The translations under genes were made by a program, and so were the position numbers. From Chloroflexota bacterium (GTDB lineage Bacteria > Chloroflexota > Limnocylindria > Limnocylindrales > CSP1-4), in the NCBI GenBank assembly GCA_003158495.1, contig PMJT01000199.1, positions 431 to 21,385 of the forward strand: a DNA stretch of 20,955 nt, given 5' to 3'. Position 1 is the first letter of the stretch; every line of letters starts with the position of its first letter. Below, one piece after another: positions 1 through 6,619 of the stretch. The notes under the pieces were generated by a model, which ran no database searches, had not been told where the DNA came from, and worked only from the letters and a program-made list of their open reading frames with translations.

Positions 1-126
1 GTAGCCGTTCGGCTCGGGCGGGAATCGCGTGACGACGCCCTGATGCTTGCCGTCGCGCAAATCGGCGGCGACGATTTCGCGAATGAAATCGCCGCGTTCA
101 GGTGATGCTGATGTCTCGGTGGTCAC
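1..126 (-). CDS. glnS: Glutaminyl-tRNA synthetase, N-terminal fragment (cut by window edge)
   Basis: Only the first 42 codons lie in the window. The reading frame is open from a GTG at 126 to base 1. The translation contains RGDFIREIVAADL followed by a DGKHQGVVTRFPPEPNGY segment. RFPPEPNGY is the signature just before the HIGH motif of GlnRS, a class I aminoacyl-tRNA synthetase that charges tRNA-Gln with glutamine in the cytoplasm. HIGH itself would fall just outside the window. GGGAG lies upstream of the GTG at usable spacing. The gene diverges from the DUF7832-like gene with only 68 bp between them. A non-discriminating GluRS is unlikely because PPEPNGY is typical of GlnRS. The frame was read directly from the bases. 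Confidence 0.85.
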   Translation of the reverse strand, partial: MTTETSASPERGDFIREIVAADLRDGKHQGVVTRFPPEPNGY

Positions 127-194
127 GCGCTGGGGCTCCCGACTCGTAGCGGATTGACCTGTAGCTTACCGTTTGTGACCAACACGGAGGGGAG

Positions 195-1217
195 ATGACC
201 AAGTACGACGACTTCGACTGGCACATAGGCGCAGCCGTCGAGGCCAACCAGCCCGAGGACGGCGCCTTTACCCACATCGGCTTCATGCTGGCCTGGCTAA
301 TAAGGCGCGGCATGGGCAATCCGGACATGTTCGACCAGGACATCTTTCGACAGGTTGCCGATGGGACGCTGCGGCCGGACGACCTGCGCGATCTATTCGA
401 CGGCAAGTTGATCGGCGACATCCTCGAGCCCGAAGGCGCAGCCTTCCTGGATGCTTATTACTCGGCCTATTTCCAGGACTACGCGGCCGAATTTGCGGAC
501 CTGCCGGACTACGGCGTCCCGGACGATGTGGAGCACGAAGCTCGAATCGACCGACGCATCGACGATGCTCACCGGCGCTGGCTCGATGCCGGTCGGCCGG
601 CGCCTGATAGTCCGAAGGCTTTGTGGGAGGTCGCGGGGGTGCCGGAGCTACCGGCCGATTTCGACCTGACCAGCGTCAAGATGGCGTGGGAGTACTCGGG
701 TCCGGAGGAATTGCTGGACAAGTCCTTGATCCCCGAGGGGTTCGAGGTCGTCCGGGTCGAGCGCCCGCCGAGTCACGTGGATCCTGAACTGGAAGCGAGA
801 GTCGCCGCGGCGATTTGCAGACCGATAGAACTGGAGTCGCTATCCAGCCGCCATTGGGGAGTGGCGTCGCTCAACCGCGCGCTCCGCAATCTCGGTGCGC
901 AGGGCGCGGTCATGGTCCTGGGCCGCGGCCCAGGGTGGACCGACCCGAGCCTCGAGGTTCATCGAGTGTCGGGTTCACCTCGCGATGCGCTGGCCACCGA
1001 GTTCAAGAGATACATCGAGCACCGGGCCTGGGCCAGGTGGCGAGACGGCATGGTCGAAGACATCCCGGCCCGCTGGGGCAAGGAGAAACCGCCCGGATCG
1101 AGCAATCTAGTCTGGTTCGCAATCGACGAGTACGTCGTCTACCTGGTCAGCTCCGAAGACGAGACGGCGCTCGAGTCGATGGCCGTCGCTATGCGGGCTG
1201 CACTGGAGCCCACCTAG
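195..1217 (+). CDS. DUF7832-like protein of unknown function
   Basis: A soluble 340-residue protein with no signal peptide or membrane segment. The start is supported by a GGAGGGG ribosome site just before the ATG. The first ~40 residues (KYDDFDWH, then THIGFMLAWLIRRGM) resemble the start of the DUF7832 family, with its conserved WH and THIG..LAW motifs; this match is from memory. Residues ~45-130 are acidic and helical, with aromatic YYSAYFQDY. The C-terminal ~140 residues look like a separate alpha/beta domain and contain several Trp. The function of DUF7832 is unknown, although such proteins are often found near polymorphic-toxin or immunity-like genes. No toxin is visible here. It stands alone, divergent from glnS. 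Confidence 0.75.
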   Translation: MTKYDDFDWHIGAAVEANQPEDGAFTHIGFMLAWLIRRGMGNPDMFDQDIFRQVADGTLRPDDLRDLFDGKLIGDILEPEGAAFLDAYYSAYFQDYAAEFADLPDYGVPDDVEHEARIDRRIDDAHRRWLDAGRPAPDSPKALWEVAGVPELPADFDLTSVKMAWEYSGPEELLDKSLIPEGFEVVRVERPPSHVDPELEARVAAAICRPIELESLSSRHWGVASLNRALRNLGAQGAVMVLGRGPGWTDPSLEVHRVSGSPRDALATEFKRYIEHRAWARWRDGMVEDIPARWGKEKPPGSSNLVWFAIDEYVVYLVSSEDETALESMAVAMRAALEPT

Positions 1218-1484
1218 CCGCTGCGGGCGCGGGCCAGCTTGCGGCCAAGCTTCCGGCGCGTTTGCACCGTCCAGTCATCGAGTGACTGGTATCGAACTGG
1301 TGGAGCTCGAAATGGAGGCCGGCGCCGGCTTTCGGCGGCGCAAGGGGCACTTCCACGCTCAATTCCGCGCCGCCGGAGCGCCCGGCCTGCATCCGTGCTT
1401 CGATAGTAGTCGCGTGGCGACTGAATTGGAGGAGGGACTGCCTGGCGCCGATGCGGAGTGCGACGACCGTTTCGGGGCCTACAA

Positions 1485-1904
1485 CTAGGCGCGAGCGCCC
1501 TGGGGCATGAGCCCGAGTTGCTGCATCATCGCCATCATGTCCATGGCGCCCCAGTGGTCGCGCGCGTGACCGGCGCCATCGAACTGGAACATGTCGATGA
1601 GTTGCACGTCGACCTTCTTCCCGGTCGCCCCCATACCCATGAAATCGCCCTTGTTGGTGCCCGAGTACCTGACGCGCGCTACAACCTTGTCACCGCTCCC
1701 GTAGATGTCTTCCACGGCGAAGTGCAGGTCGGGGAACGCCGAGATCTGCATCAGGAAGAACTTCTTGACCCCGTCCTTCGTCTGCTCGAGGCCCGGCGTC
1801 ACCTCGTGCTCGACGAAGTTGTCAGCGATATGCTCGCTGAACCCGCCGATGTCCTGCGCGTTGATCAACTCGTACATGCGTCGCACGGTGGCTACGTTGT
1901 CCAT
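1485..1904 (-). CDS. SnoaL-like / ester cyclase family protein (NTF2 fold)
   Basis: A 139-residue cytoplasmic protein. The pattern VRRMYELINAQD ... FVEHEV ... AFPDLHFAVEDIYGSGDKVVARVRYSGTN ... DMFQFDGAGHARDHWGAMD is that of the SnoaL-like polyketide cyclase/ester cyclase group in the NTF2 superfamily. Length is normal for a single-domain cone fold. Substrate cannot be told: in family members the barrel pocket is adapted to many small hydrophobic ligands, and most chromosomal copies are uncharacterised. The ATG at 1904 is preceded by GGAAAGAG at good spacing. No biosynthetic cluster surrounds it, so a polyketide role is unlikely. The C-terminus is Met-rich (MDMMAMMQQLGLM). Confidence 0.85.
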   Translation of the reverse strand: MDNVATVRRMYELINAQDIGGFSEHIADNFVEHEVTPGLEQTKDGVKKFFLMQISAFPDLHFAVEDIYGSGDKVVARVRYSGTNKGDFMGMGATGKKVDVQLIDMFQFDGAGHARDHWGAMDMMAMMQQLGLMPQGARA

Positions 1905-2136
1905 GTCGCGATCTCTTTCCGGGCGCTCAGGCGCCCCTCCGCTGCGACGGCCGGCTTCGCCCCTGGCCCTGCGCGACGGTCGAGGCGACCGTATGGGGAC
2001 GCCGCGCCGGTGGGAACCGGGAGGCTCCCGTGCCTGCCTGCCGTTTCGACGGAGTGTCGGCGTTCCCCGGCCGACTAGCTAGCCGGGTCCCGGAGCGTGC
2101 GCCTGCGCGAGTACCTGTCCCGGCCGCCGGCCCTCG

Positions 2137-2271
2137 CGGCTCCCCTGCTTCGCCGCGCTCTACGAGCAGAGACCGCAGCCCGCGGCGAGCGAGGTCGCGC
2201 ACGATGCCCGGGCCGGTCGTGCCGCCGCCGACGACCAGGACGTCGAAAGCGCCCGACTCGGCACTCGACTC
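2137..2271 (-). pseudogene. Remnant of a GlpD-type FAD-dependent oxidoreductase (N-terminal Rossmann part only)
   Basis: In one minus-strand frame the bases at about 2256-2150 encode FDVLVVGGGTTGPGIV then RDLARRGLRSLLVERG. This is the dinucleotide-binding GxGxxG start of glycerol-3-phosphate dehydrogenase (GlpD/GlpA) and related FAD enzymes, including the RDLA.RG..LLVERG segment. After VERG the similarity stops: the frame becomes low-complexity Gly/Ala/Arg, and the FAD-contacting SGTSSRSTKLIHGG stretch is absent. No ATG or GTG start is available upstream in this frame before the VIT gene. A short RYSRRRTLR in another frame near 2100 might be a scrap of the following GGLRYL region, but this is weak. 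The fragment begins right after the erythrin-VIT stop codon, on the same strand. Confidence 0.7.
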
Positions 2272-2273
2272 CC

Positions 2274-3494
2274 CTACCCGACCGCGCGCCCGACCAGGGC
2301 CCCCAGTCCGAACGTGACCGCCGCCGCAAAGAGGCCGAGCAACACCTGCCGCCCACCCGTCTTCAGGACGCTCGAGCCGGTGACTATCGTGATCGCCGCG
2401 CCTACGATCATCAGGGCCGCGGCGCTGACGATGATCGACGCCGCGATCGCCGGCAGCCCCGAAGAGAAGAAGAACGGCGAGAGCGGCACGATTGCGCCGA
2501 ACGCAAACAGGAAGAACGAAGTGATCGCCGCGACCCAGGCCGAACCGCCCAGTTCGTCCGGATCGATTCCCAGTTCCTCGCGCGCCAGCGTGTCAACCGC
2601 GCGGCCGATCTCGCCGCCGATCAGGGACTTGCTCATCAGCCTGGCCTGTTCCTCCGTGAGGCCCTTGGACTGGTAGATGAGCGTCAACTCTTCCTCTTCC
2701 TCGTCAGGAACCGTGAGCAGTTCCTCGCGCTCCACCTTGACCTGGTGGGCGAACAGCTCGCGGGCGCTCTGGACGGAGAGCCACTCCCCGATGGCCATCG
2801 ACAGGGCGCCCGCCAGCATGCCGGCGATGCCGGCGATCAGAACCGGGTTGCCGGTGGCGGACGCGCTCTGGGCCGCGCCGGCCACGCCCATCGAGATGCT
2901 CAGATTCGACACGAGGCCGTCGTTCGCGCCGAGGACCGCGGCCCGGAGCTGGTTGCCGCCGCTGCCGCGATGGCGCCCCTCTATGCGGGCGATCGCGCCG
3001 CCTTCCACTCCCCGGCCGGCCGCCAGCTCACGGAAAAGCCGGGCATGGGACCGCTCGTCACCGGGCATCCGGTCGAGAGCCTCGGGCTGGTCGTCGTACA
3101 TGGCCTGGTCCGAGGCTTCGCGCTCGGCGATCGTCGGCACGACCAGGCTCGGCCCGAAGTGGCTGGCTATGAACATCAGGACGCGTGTCCGCCAGCCTGC
3201 CCCCATTCGGCGGGTATCGACGCCGGCGTCCGTCAGCCGAGTCCGCCACACGTCGGCGTGGATGCTCTCGACTTCGACCATCCGCCGGTAGAAATCCTTG
3301 ACGGCCCGGCTGGTTTCCTTCTCGAGCAGCAGGGAGTAGAGGGCGATTGCGTCGATCTCGCCCTGCAGGTTGTCGCGATAGCGGGCGAGATCAGCCTTCG
3401 TCGGGTTGGCGACCGCAGGCGCGGGCGTCCTGTGCTCGAAGGCGGAGGACTCGTGATCGGTGGGATCGGGCGGCAGTTGGGTACTCTGGCTCAT
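2274..3494 (-). CDS. Erythrin-vacuolar iron transport (VIT1/CCC1) fusion protein, MbfA-like
   Basis: A 406-residue inner-membrane protein. Residues ~35-155 form a ferritin/rubrerythrin-like four-helix domain with likely di-iron ligands: E46 (GEIDAIALY), E76xxH79, E124/E126 and E147xxH150. Residues ~175-405 are a VIT1/CCC1 transporter domain: NQLRAAVLGANDGLVSNLSISMG in TM1, GALSMAIGEWLSVQS in TM2, a charged E-rich cytoplasmic metal-binding hairpin (~255-315, with EEEEE at 265-269), then three C-terminal membrane segments. The architecture matches MbfA-type proteins, which export Fe(II) and protect against iron and peroxide stress; the role here is inferred. I chose ATG 3494 because the 19 codons before it in the frame are unlike a protein start, although no strong SD is visible. 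Substrate could be Fe or Mn. Confidence 0.88.
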   Translation of the reverse strand: MSQSTQLPPDPTDHESSAFEHRTPAPAVANPTKADLARYRDNLQGEIDAIALYSLLLEKETSRAVKDFYRRMVEVESIHADVWRTRLTDAGVDTRRMGAGWRTRVLMFIASHFGPSLVVPTIAEREASDQAMYDDQPEALDRMPGDERSHARLFRELAAGRGVEGGAIARIEGRHRGSGGNQLRAAVLGANDGLVSNLSISMGVAGAAQSASATGNPVLIAGIAGMLAGALSMAIGEWLSVQSARELFAHQVKVEREELLTVPDEEEEELTLIYQSKGLTEEQARLMSKSLIGGEIGRAVDTLAREELGIDPDELGGSAWVAAITSFFLFAFGAIVPLSPFFFSSGLPAIAASIIVSAAALMIVGAAITIVTGSSVLKTGGRQVLLGLFAAAVTFGLGALVGRAVG

Positions 3495-3574
3495 GCCGAC
3501 AGTTTGGCCGGTCCGGCCGCACACGACAATGCCGCATCGGAGCGTCGGCACCCGGCGCCCGCGTGGGCTACAAA

Positions 3575-3610
3575 GCAGCCGGCCGCGGAGGGGGTAGAGC
3601 GGCCGGCTGC
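3575..3610 (-). terminator. Perfect 12-bp hairpin, terminator-like, between the DUF3885-like and VIT genes
   Basis: GCAGCCGGCCGC (3575-3586) and GCGGCCGGCTGC (3599-3610) are perfect inverted repeats around a 12-nt loop. Read on the minus strand the stem is followed directly by TTTG. That fits an intrinsic terminator for the gene ending at 3756, or an attenuator just ahead of the erythrin-VIT gene, whose start is 80 bp further on. The T-run is short, so function is inferred. Confidence 0.55.
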
Positions 3611-3755
3611 CTCGAGTCGTGGCCGGACGCGAGGCGACCGGCTATCAAGGCAACCAGTCGCGTCGGGGATGCGTGCCGACAACACGAGCCATTGCACAAC
3701 CCGTTCCTGATGAACCGCTGAAAGCGGCCGCAATCTAGGGGCAAACCCTCGAAAA

Positions 3756-4364
3756 CTAGCCGCGCCTGGCCAGCGGATGGGCAGATTCTGGCATCGGACC
3801 AGGGAGTGGCGCGGCCGGCAGCCACGCTTTGAATCGCTCGCCGAGCTTGGCGCGCCGCTCGGAACCCCACACGAAGACGTCCGCGCCGCCGCCGTACGGG
3901 CAGAACGCATCGCCGGTCGCCGGGCAGAAGATCGCCATGCGTCCGACGAGATCACGCGCCACGGCCAGCCACAGCCTGTCCAGGCAGCCGCGCTGCCACC
4001 CGAGTGTGGCCGCCATGAAGGCGGCGCGGTTCGGATCCGGCAGATACTCGCCCAGCCCCGTGATCCAGGTCTCGGGCGGCGCAATCGCGGCGGCGCCGAT
4101 CTCCCGGAGGGCAGTCGCATCCTGGTGGCTGGCGTCCAGCTGGATGGCCACGACCAGGACCGTGGTGCCGGTGAAGAGCGCGCAGGCCACCGAGTCGAAC
4201 CGAGAGGCCGTCTGCCGATCGTCGTCCAGCGCACCGTCGGCGGCGTCACGCAGGCAGTTCACCCGTGTCCACACGGGCTCATGGCTGAAGCGCAGCATGA
4301 ACCCCACCGGCGGCTGACCGGAATACTGCACCTGCCAGGCGTCGACAGCTTCCTGGACGTTCAT
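3756..4364 (-). CDS. Hypothetical protein, DUF3885-like
   Basis: A 202-residue soluble protein, with no signal peptide or membrane segment. It begins VQEAVDAWQVQYSGQPPVGFMLR, carries a central VACALFTGTTVLVVAIQLD strand-rich part, and ends in IFCPATGDAFCPYGGGADVFV. The final PYGGGADVF and the overall size recall DUF3885, an uncharacterised bacterial family, but I hold this only loosely. The ATG start has an AAGG about 8 bases upstream. It is the middle gene of a same-strand series but is separated by ~260 bp on one side and 280 bp on the other, so it is probably transcribed alone. No catalytic motif is recognisable. Confidence 0.7.
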   Translation of the reverse strand: MNVQEAVDAWQVQYSGQPPVGFMLRFSHEPVWTRVNCLRDAADGALDDDRQTASRFDSVACALFTGTTVLVVAIQLDASHQDATALREIGAAAIAPPETWITGLGEYLPDPNRAAFMAATLGWQRGCLDRLWLAVARDLVGRMAIFCPATGDAFCPYGGGADVFVWGSERRAKLGERFKAWLPAAPLPGPMPESAHPLARRG

Positions 4365-4644
4365 CAGTGGCCTTTGATGTCGAAGTCTCGGATTCAGGCG
4401 GCATCACAGAGCCACCAGCCCGCCTCGCATCCGCGGCAGCCGGCCCTGCGCGACAAGTGCGCCCGCCTCGCCCCATTCGGTTGCCTGCGGGTGCAGAGGT
4501 GCGACATACCGTACCCGGAATGGCGACCGCACACAACCTCCGCGGCCGGCCGCGGAGGGCCGGAATAGGCGTCGCAAAGCCGGACGCGCGGATGGCTCGA
4601 AAGCCGGCGGTGCGGCGACCCAGACCCTGTTCACCAGCCTCGGG
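4365..4644. other. Intergenic region with a 22-bp perfect palindrome
   Basis: No supported gene. The open frames here have no homology that I recognise. Positions 4537-4558 form a perfect 22-bp palindrome (half-site CCTCCGCGGCC). It lies ~90 bp downstream of the ABM-domain gene on the minus strand and could act as a terminator stem with a minimal loop, or as a protein-binding site. Confidence 0.5.
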
Positions 4645-5034
4645 TTAGCCGTCCAGACGACCTACCACGGCAAGTTTGGGACCGCCATCCGCGTAGACGG
4701 GACCGGCCACCCGGACCGCCGGGAGAACCAGTTCGTCGGGATCCAGGGCCTCGTAGTGCTGGACTTCGAAACCATCCAGGATCTGCTCGCCGTGGTCGAC
4801 TATCGGCGTGTCGAGCAAGTTGGTCACGCCCAGCCAGCCGTAGATGGCGTTGAAGTCCCGCCAGACGCTGACAAACGCAATCTCCTCGCCCCCGTCCGAG
4901 CGGACCTGGCGCGCGACCTCGGCGTGGACGAGTCCAGGGTGGGCTCGCATGTCTTCGAGAACCCGCAGGGCACTGACCCTGAAGAGTTCGACGTGCTCGG
5001 CCGAGACCTCGCCCTTGAGGATCCGGACTATCAA
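4645..5034 (-). CDS. Antibiotic biosynthesis monooxygenase (ABM)-domain protein
   Basis: A 129-residue cytoplasmic protein. Residues 1-96 fit the ferredoxin-like ABM fold: IVRILKGEVSAEHVELFRV, MRAHPGLVHAEVARQV, then EEIAFVSVWRDFNAIYGWLG, where W58 is the usual core Trp. Such domains dimerise; members act as quinone or haem monooxygenases or as small sensors. Too little is conserved to choose among these. The ~33-residue C-terminal extension is not part of the domain. The start is a TTG (5034) reading M-I-V-R, supported by CACGGAG nine bases upstream; no ATG is near. It lies 190 bp downstream of the ACR3 gene on the same strand, with a strong hairpin between, so cotranscription is uncertain. 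Confidence 0.82.
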   Translation of the reverse strand: MIVRILKGEVSAEHVELFRVSALRVLEDMRAHPGLVHAEVARQVRSDGGEEIAFVSVWRDFNAIYGWLGVTNLLDTPIVDHGEQILDGFEVQHYEALDPDELVLPAVRVAGPVYADGGPKLAVVGRLDG

Positions 5035-5203
5035 TTTGCGACTCCGTGAGCGTTACCGAAACCCCCGGGGCATTCTCCCGGCTCTAGCAGCGAGCGGCAA
5101 TTACAACGCCATATCAGGCGCGCCAAAGTGGCGCCAAATTCATCAACGCGGCGGCCAAGACGCCCGCATCGGGGCGCGGGCCCGGTCTCTTCTCACGTTC
5201 GCC

Positions 5204-5222
5204 CCCCGCCGCCCGGGCGGGG
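5204..5222 (-). terminator. GC hairpin directly after the ACR3 stop codon
   Basis: CCCCGCC (5204-5210) and GGCGGGG (5216-5222) form a perfect 7-bp stem with a 5-nt loop, four bases past the ACR3 stop on the minus strand. There is no U-tract, so this may only slow polymerase or protect the 3' end. Confidence 0.35.
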
Positions 5223-5225
5223 CAA

Positions 5226-6308
5226 TCAAAGCGTTGCCGCGTCGCCGGCGATCGTAGCCGCGGCTGCGCCGAACCAGCGCGCCTTGAGGCGCATCGCGGC
5301 CCAGACGAGGGCCAGCATCACCGGCACCTCGATGAGCGGGCCAACCACAGTAGCAAGGGCAACCGTCGGCGAGAAGGCCGTGATGGCGATAGCGATGGCG
5401 ATCTCGAAGTCCCGTCCCGTCGAGTTGAATGCCACGGCCACGCCGTCCCTGTATGAGAAGTGGAGTCTGGAGCCGATGAACAGCACCACGAAGAACATCA
5501 CGCCGAAGAAGAGCGTCATCGGGACCGCCATCTCCAGGACGATACCCGGCCGCTGGAGGATGAGATCGCCCTTGAGCGAGAACATCACGATGAGAGTGAA
5601 GAGCAGGCCCAGGATCGAGAGCGCGCTGAGCCCCGGCTTGAGCCGTTCCATCGCCGCTTCACCGCCGCGTCGGGTCACCGCCTGGCGCGTCAGGACGCCG
5701 GCGATGAGCGGCAGGCCCAGGTAGAGGACGACGCTCTCGGCCACGACCCAGACGTCGAAGCTGACGTTGCCGATCAGCAGGCGGGCATAGACCGGGATCA
5801 GGATCATCTGGGCGATGGAATTGAGGGCGACGAACACCAGGGCCATCGGCGTGTTCCCCTTCGCCAGGAAGGTGAAGATGATCACCATGGCGATGCATGG
5901 CGCCAGGCCATACAGAACCAGCCCGGTGTGCAACTCGGGGTCAGACACGAAGATGTTCGCCAGGCCGAGCATGACGAACGGTGCCACCAGGTAGTTGAAG
6001 GCCAGGACGACACCGAGTTGCCGCGGCGAGCGGAAGGCGTCGCCTACTTCGTCCAGTCGAACGTTGGTCATGGCCGGATACATCATCGCGAAAAGGCCCA
6101 CGGGAACGCCGAGCGACAGCACGTTCGGGACGGTGAGCAGGAACGTCCCTCCGACGATGGCCTTGATCGCGTCGATCGGCGGAGTGAGCGTGAAGTCGGA
6201 GACCGCCAGCGCCTTGCCGACCAGAATGCCCACCACCATCGCGAAGGCGACGAAGAACGGCAGCAGGCGGAAGTCTTCCAGCGTGGAGAGCAGCCATTTG
6301 GCGCTCAT
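5226..6308 (-). CDS. ACR3-family arsenite efflux permease
   Basis: A 360-residue, roughly ten-TM protein of the bile acid:Na+ symporter/ACR3 superfamily. The ACR3 hallmarks are GLAPCIAMVIIF (C138, the conserved TM4 Cys), VALNSIAQ, AFNSTGRDFEIAIAIAI and GPLIEVPVMLALV (E327). The Cys and Glu correspond in spacing to the two residues essential in studied Acr3 pumps. Family role: export of As(III), sometimes Sb(III), from the cytoplasm using the proton motive force. The usual W after CxAMVxV is replaced by IIFTF, so substrate range may differ. A strong GGAGGAAA precedes the ATG at 6308. Upstream is a MerR-type promoter. No arsR, arsC or arsM gene lies in the window, which is unusual for an ars locus. 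Confidence 0.88.
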   Translation of the reverse strand: MSAKWLLSTLEDFRLLPFFVAFAMVVGILVGKALAVSDFTLTPPIDAIKAIVGGTFLLTVPNVLSLGVPVGLFAMMYPAMTNVRLDEVGDAFRSPRQLGVVLAFNYLVAPFVMLGLANIFVSDPELHTGLVLYGLAPCIAMVIIFTFLAKGNTPMALVFVALNSIAQMILIPVYARLLIGNVSFDVWVVAESVVLYLGLPLIAGVLTRQAVTRRGGEAAMERLKPGLSALSILGLLFTLIVMFSLKGDLILQRPGIVLEMAVPMTLFFGVMFFVVLFIGSRLHFSYRDGVAVAFNSTGRDFEIAIAIAITAFSPTVALATVVGPLIEVPVMLALVWAAMRLKARWFGAAAATIAGDAATL

Positions 6309-6619
6309 TGGTTTCCTCCGATAAATGGTCGAGGTCGTGGGCTCGGACCGATCGATGCCAGGCGACGCTCCCGCCTGTGCGAGAGGTCAATCGGAGGCTA
6401 GGCCCTCAAGCCACTTGAAGGTCAAGGCCACGCTGCCTAGATTGTTGCCTCGGCCTCAAGTTCTCTCGTGCCAACCCTAACGGGTAATCGCAACTCAGCC
6501 GGTACCGCCGCCGCCAGTCCATGACGGAACTGGGGCGCTGATGGCAGCCGTCGCCTCTCAGCTCCGACGGTTCAGCTGTACTGCCGGCGTTCGCGGCCCT
6601 CCGCCCGCGCCGAGTCCCC
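6309..6619. other. Intergenic region between ACR3 and catalase
   Basis: No gene is supported. Besides the MerR-type promoter it contains a small perfect dyad, ACCC-TAAC-GGGT, near 6475-6486. The part next to the catalase stop holds no clear intrinsic terminator. Confidence 0.5.
6395..6425 (-). promoter_or_regulatory. MerR-type promoter with dyad operator, upstream of ACR3
   Basis: On the minus strand TTGACC (6420-6425) and TAGCCT (6395-6400) are separated by exactly 19 bp. The spacer region holds the dyad CCTTCAAG-TGG-CTTGAGGG. An over-long 19-bp spacer with a central dyad is the hallmark of promoters activated by MerR-family metal or redox regulators, which twist the DNA to align -35 and -10. 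The 8-3-8 spacing with TGG centre resembles PbrR/CadR-type operators, while the CAAG/CTTG half-sites recall SoxR boxes. The predicted start site is ~80 bases before the ACR3 ATG. Read directly from the sequence; the regulator is not in the window. Confidence 0.7.

Noticed and set aside
1218..1484. Short open frames between the DUF7832-like and SnoaL genes
   Set aside because: No SD, no hydrophobic or domain pattern, and both strands are open only through GC bias.
2097..3710. A 537-codon plus-strand open frame opposite the erythrin-VIT gene
   Set aside because: It is the antisense shadow of a clearly recognisable protein; its translation is Arg/Asp/Gly-rich without domains.
5460..6401. 313-codon plus-strand frame rich in His/Asp/Glu/Arg
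   Set aside because: Antisense of the ACR3 permease; hydrophobic codons read backwards give this composition.
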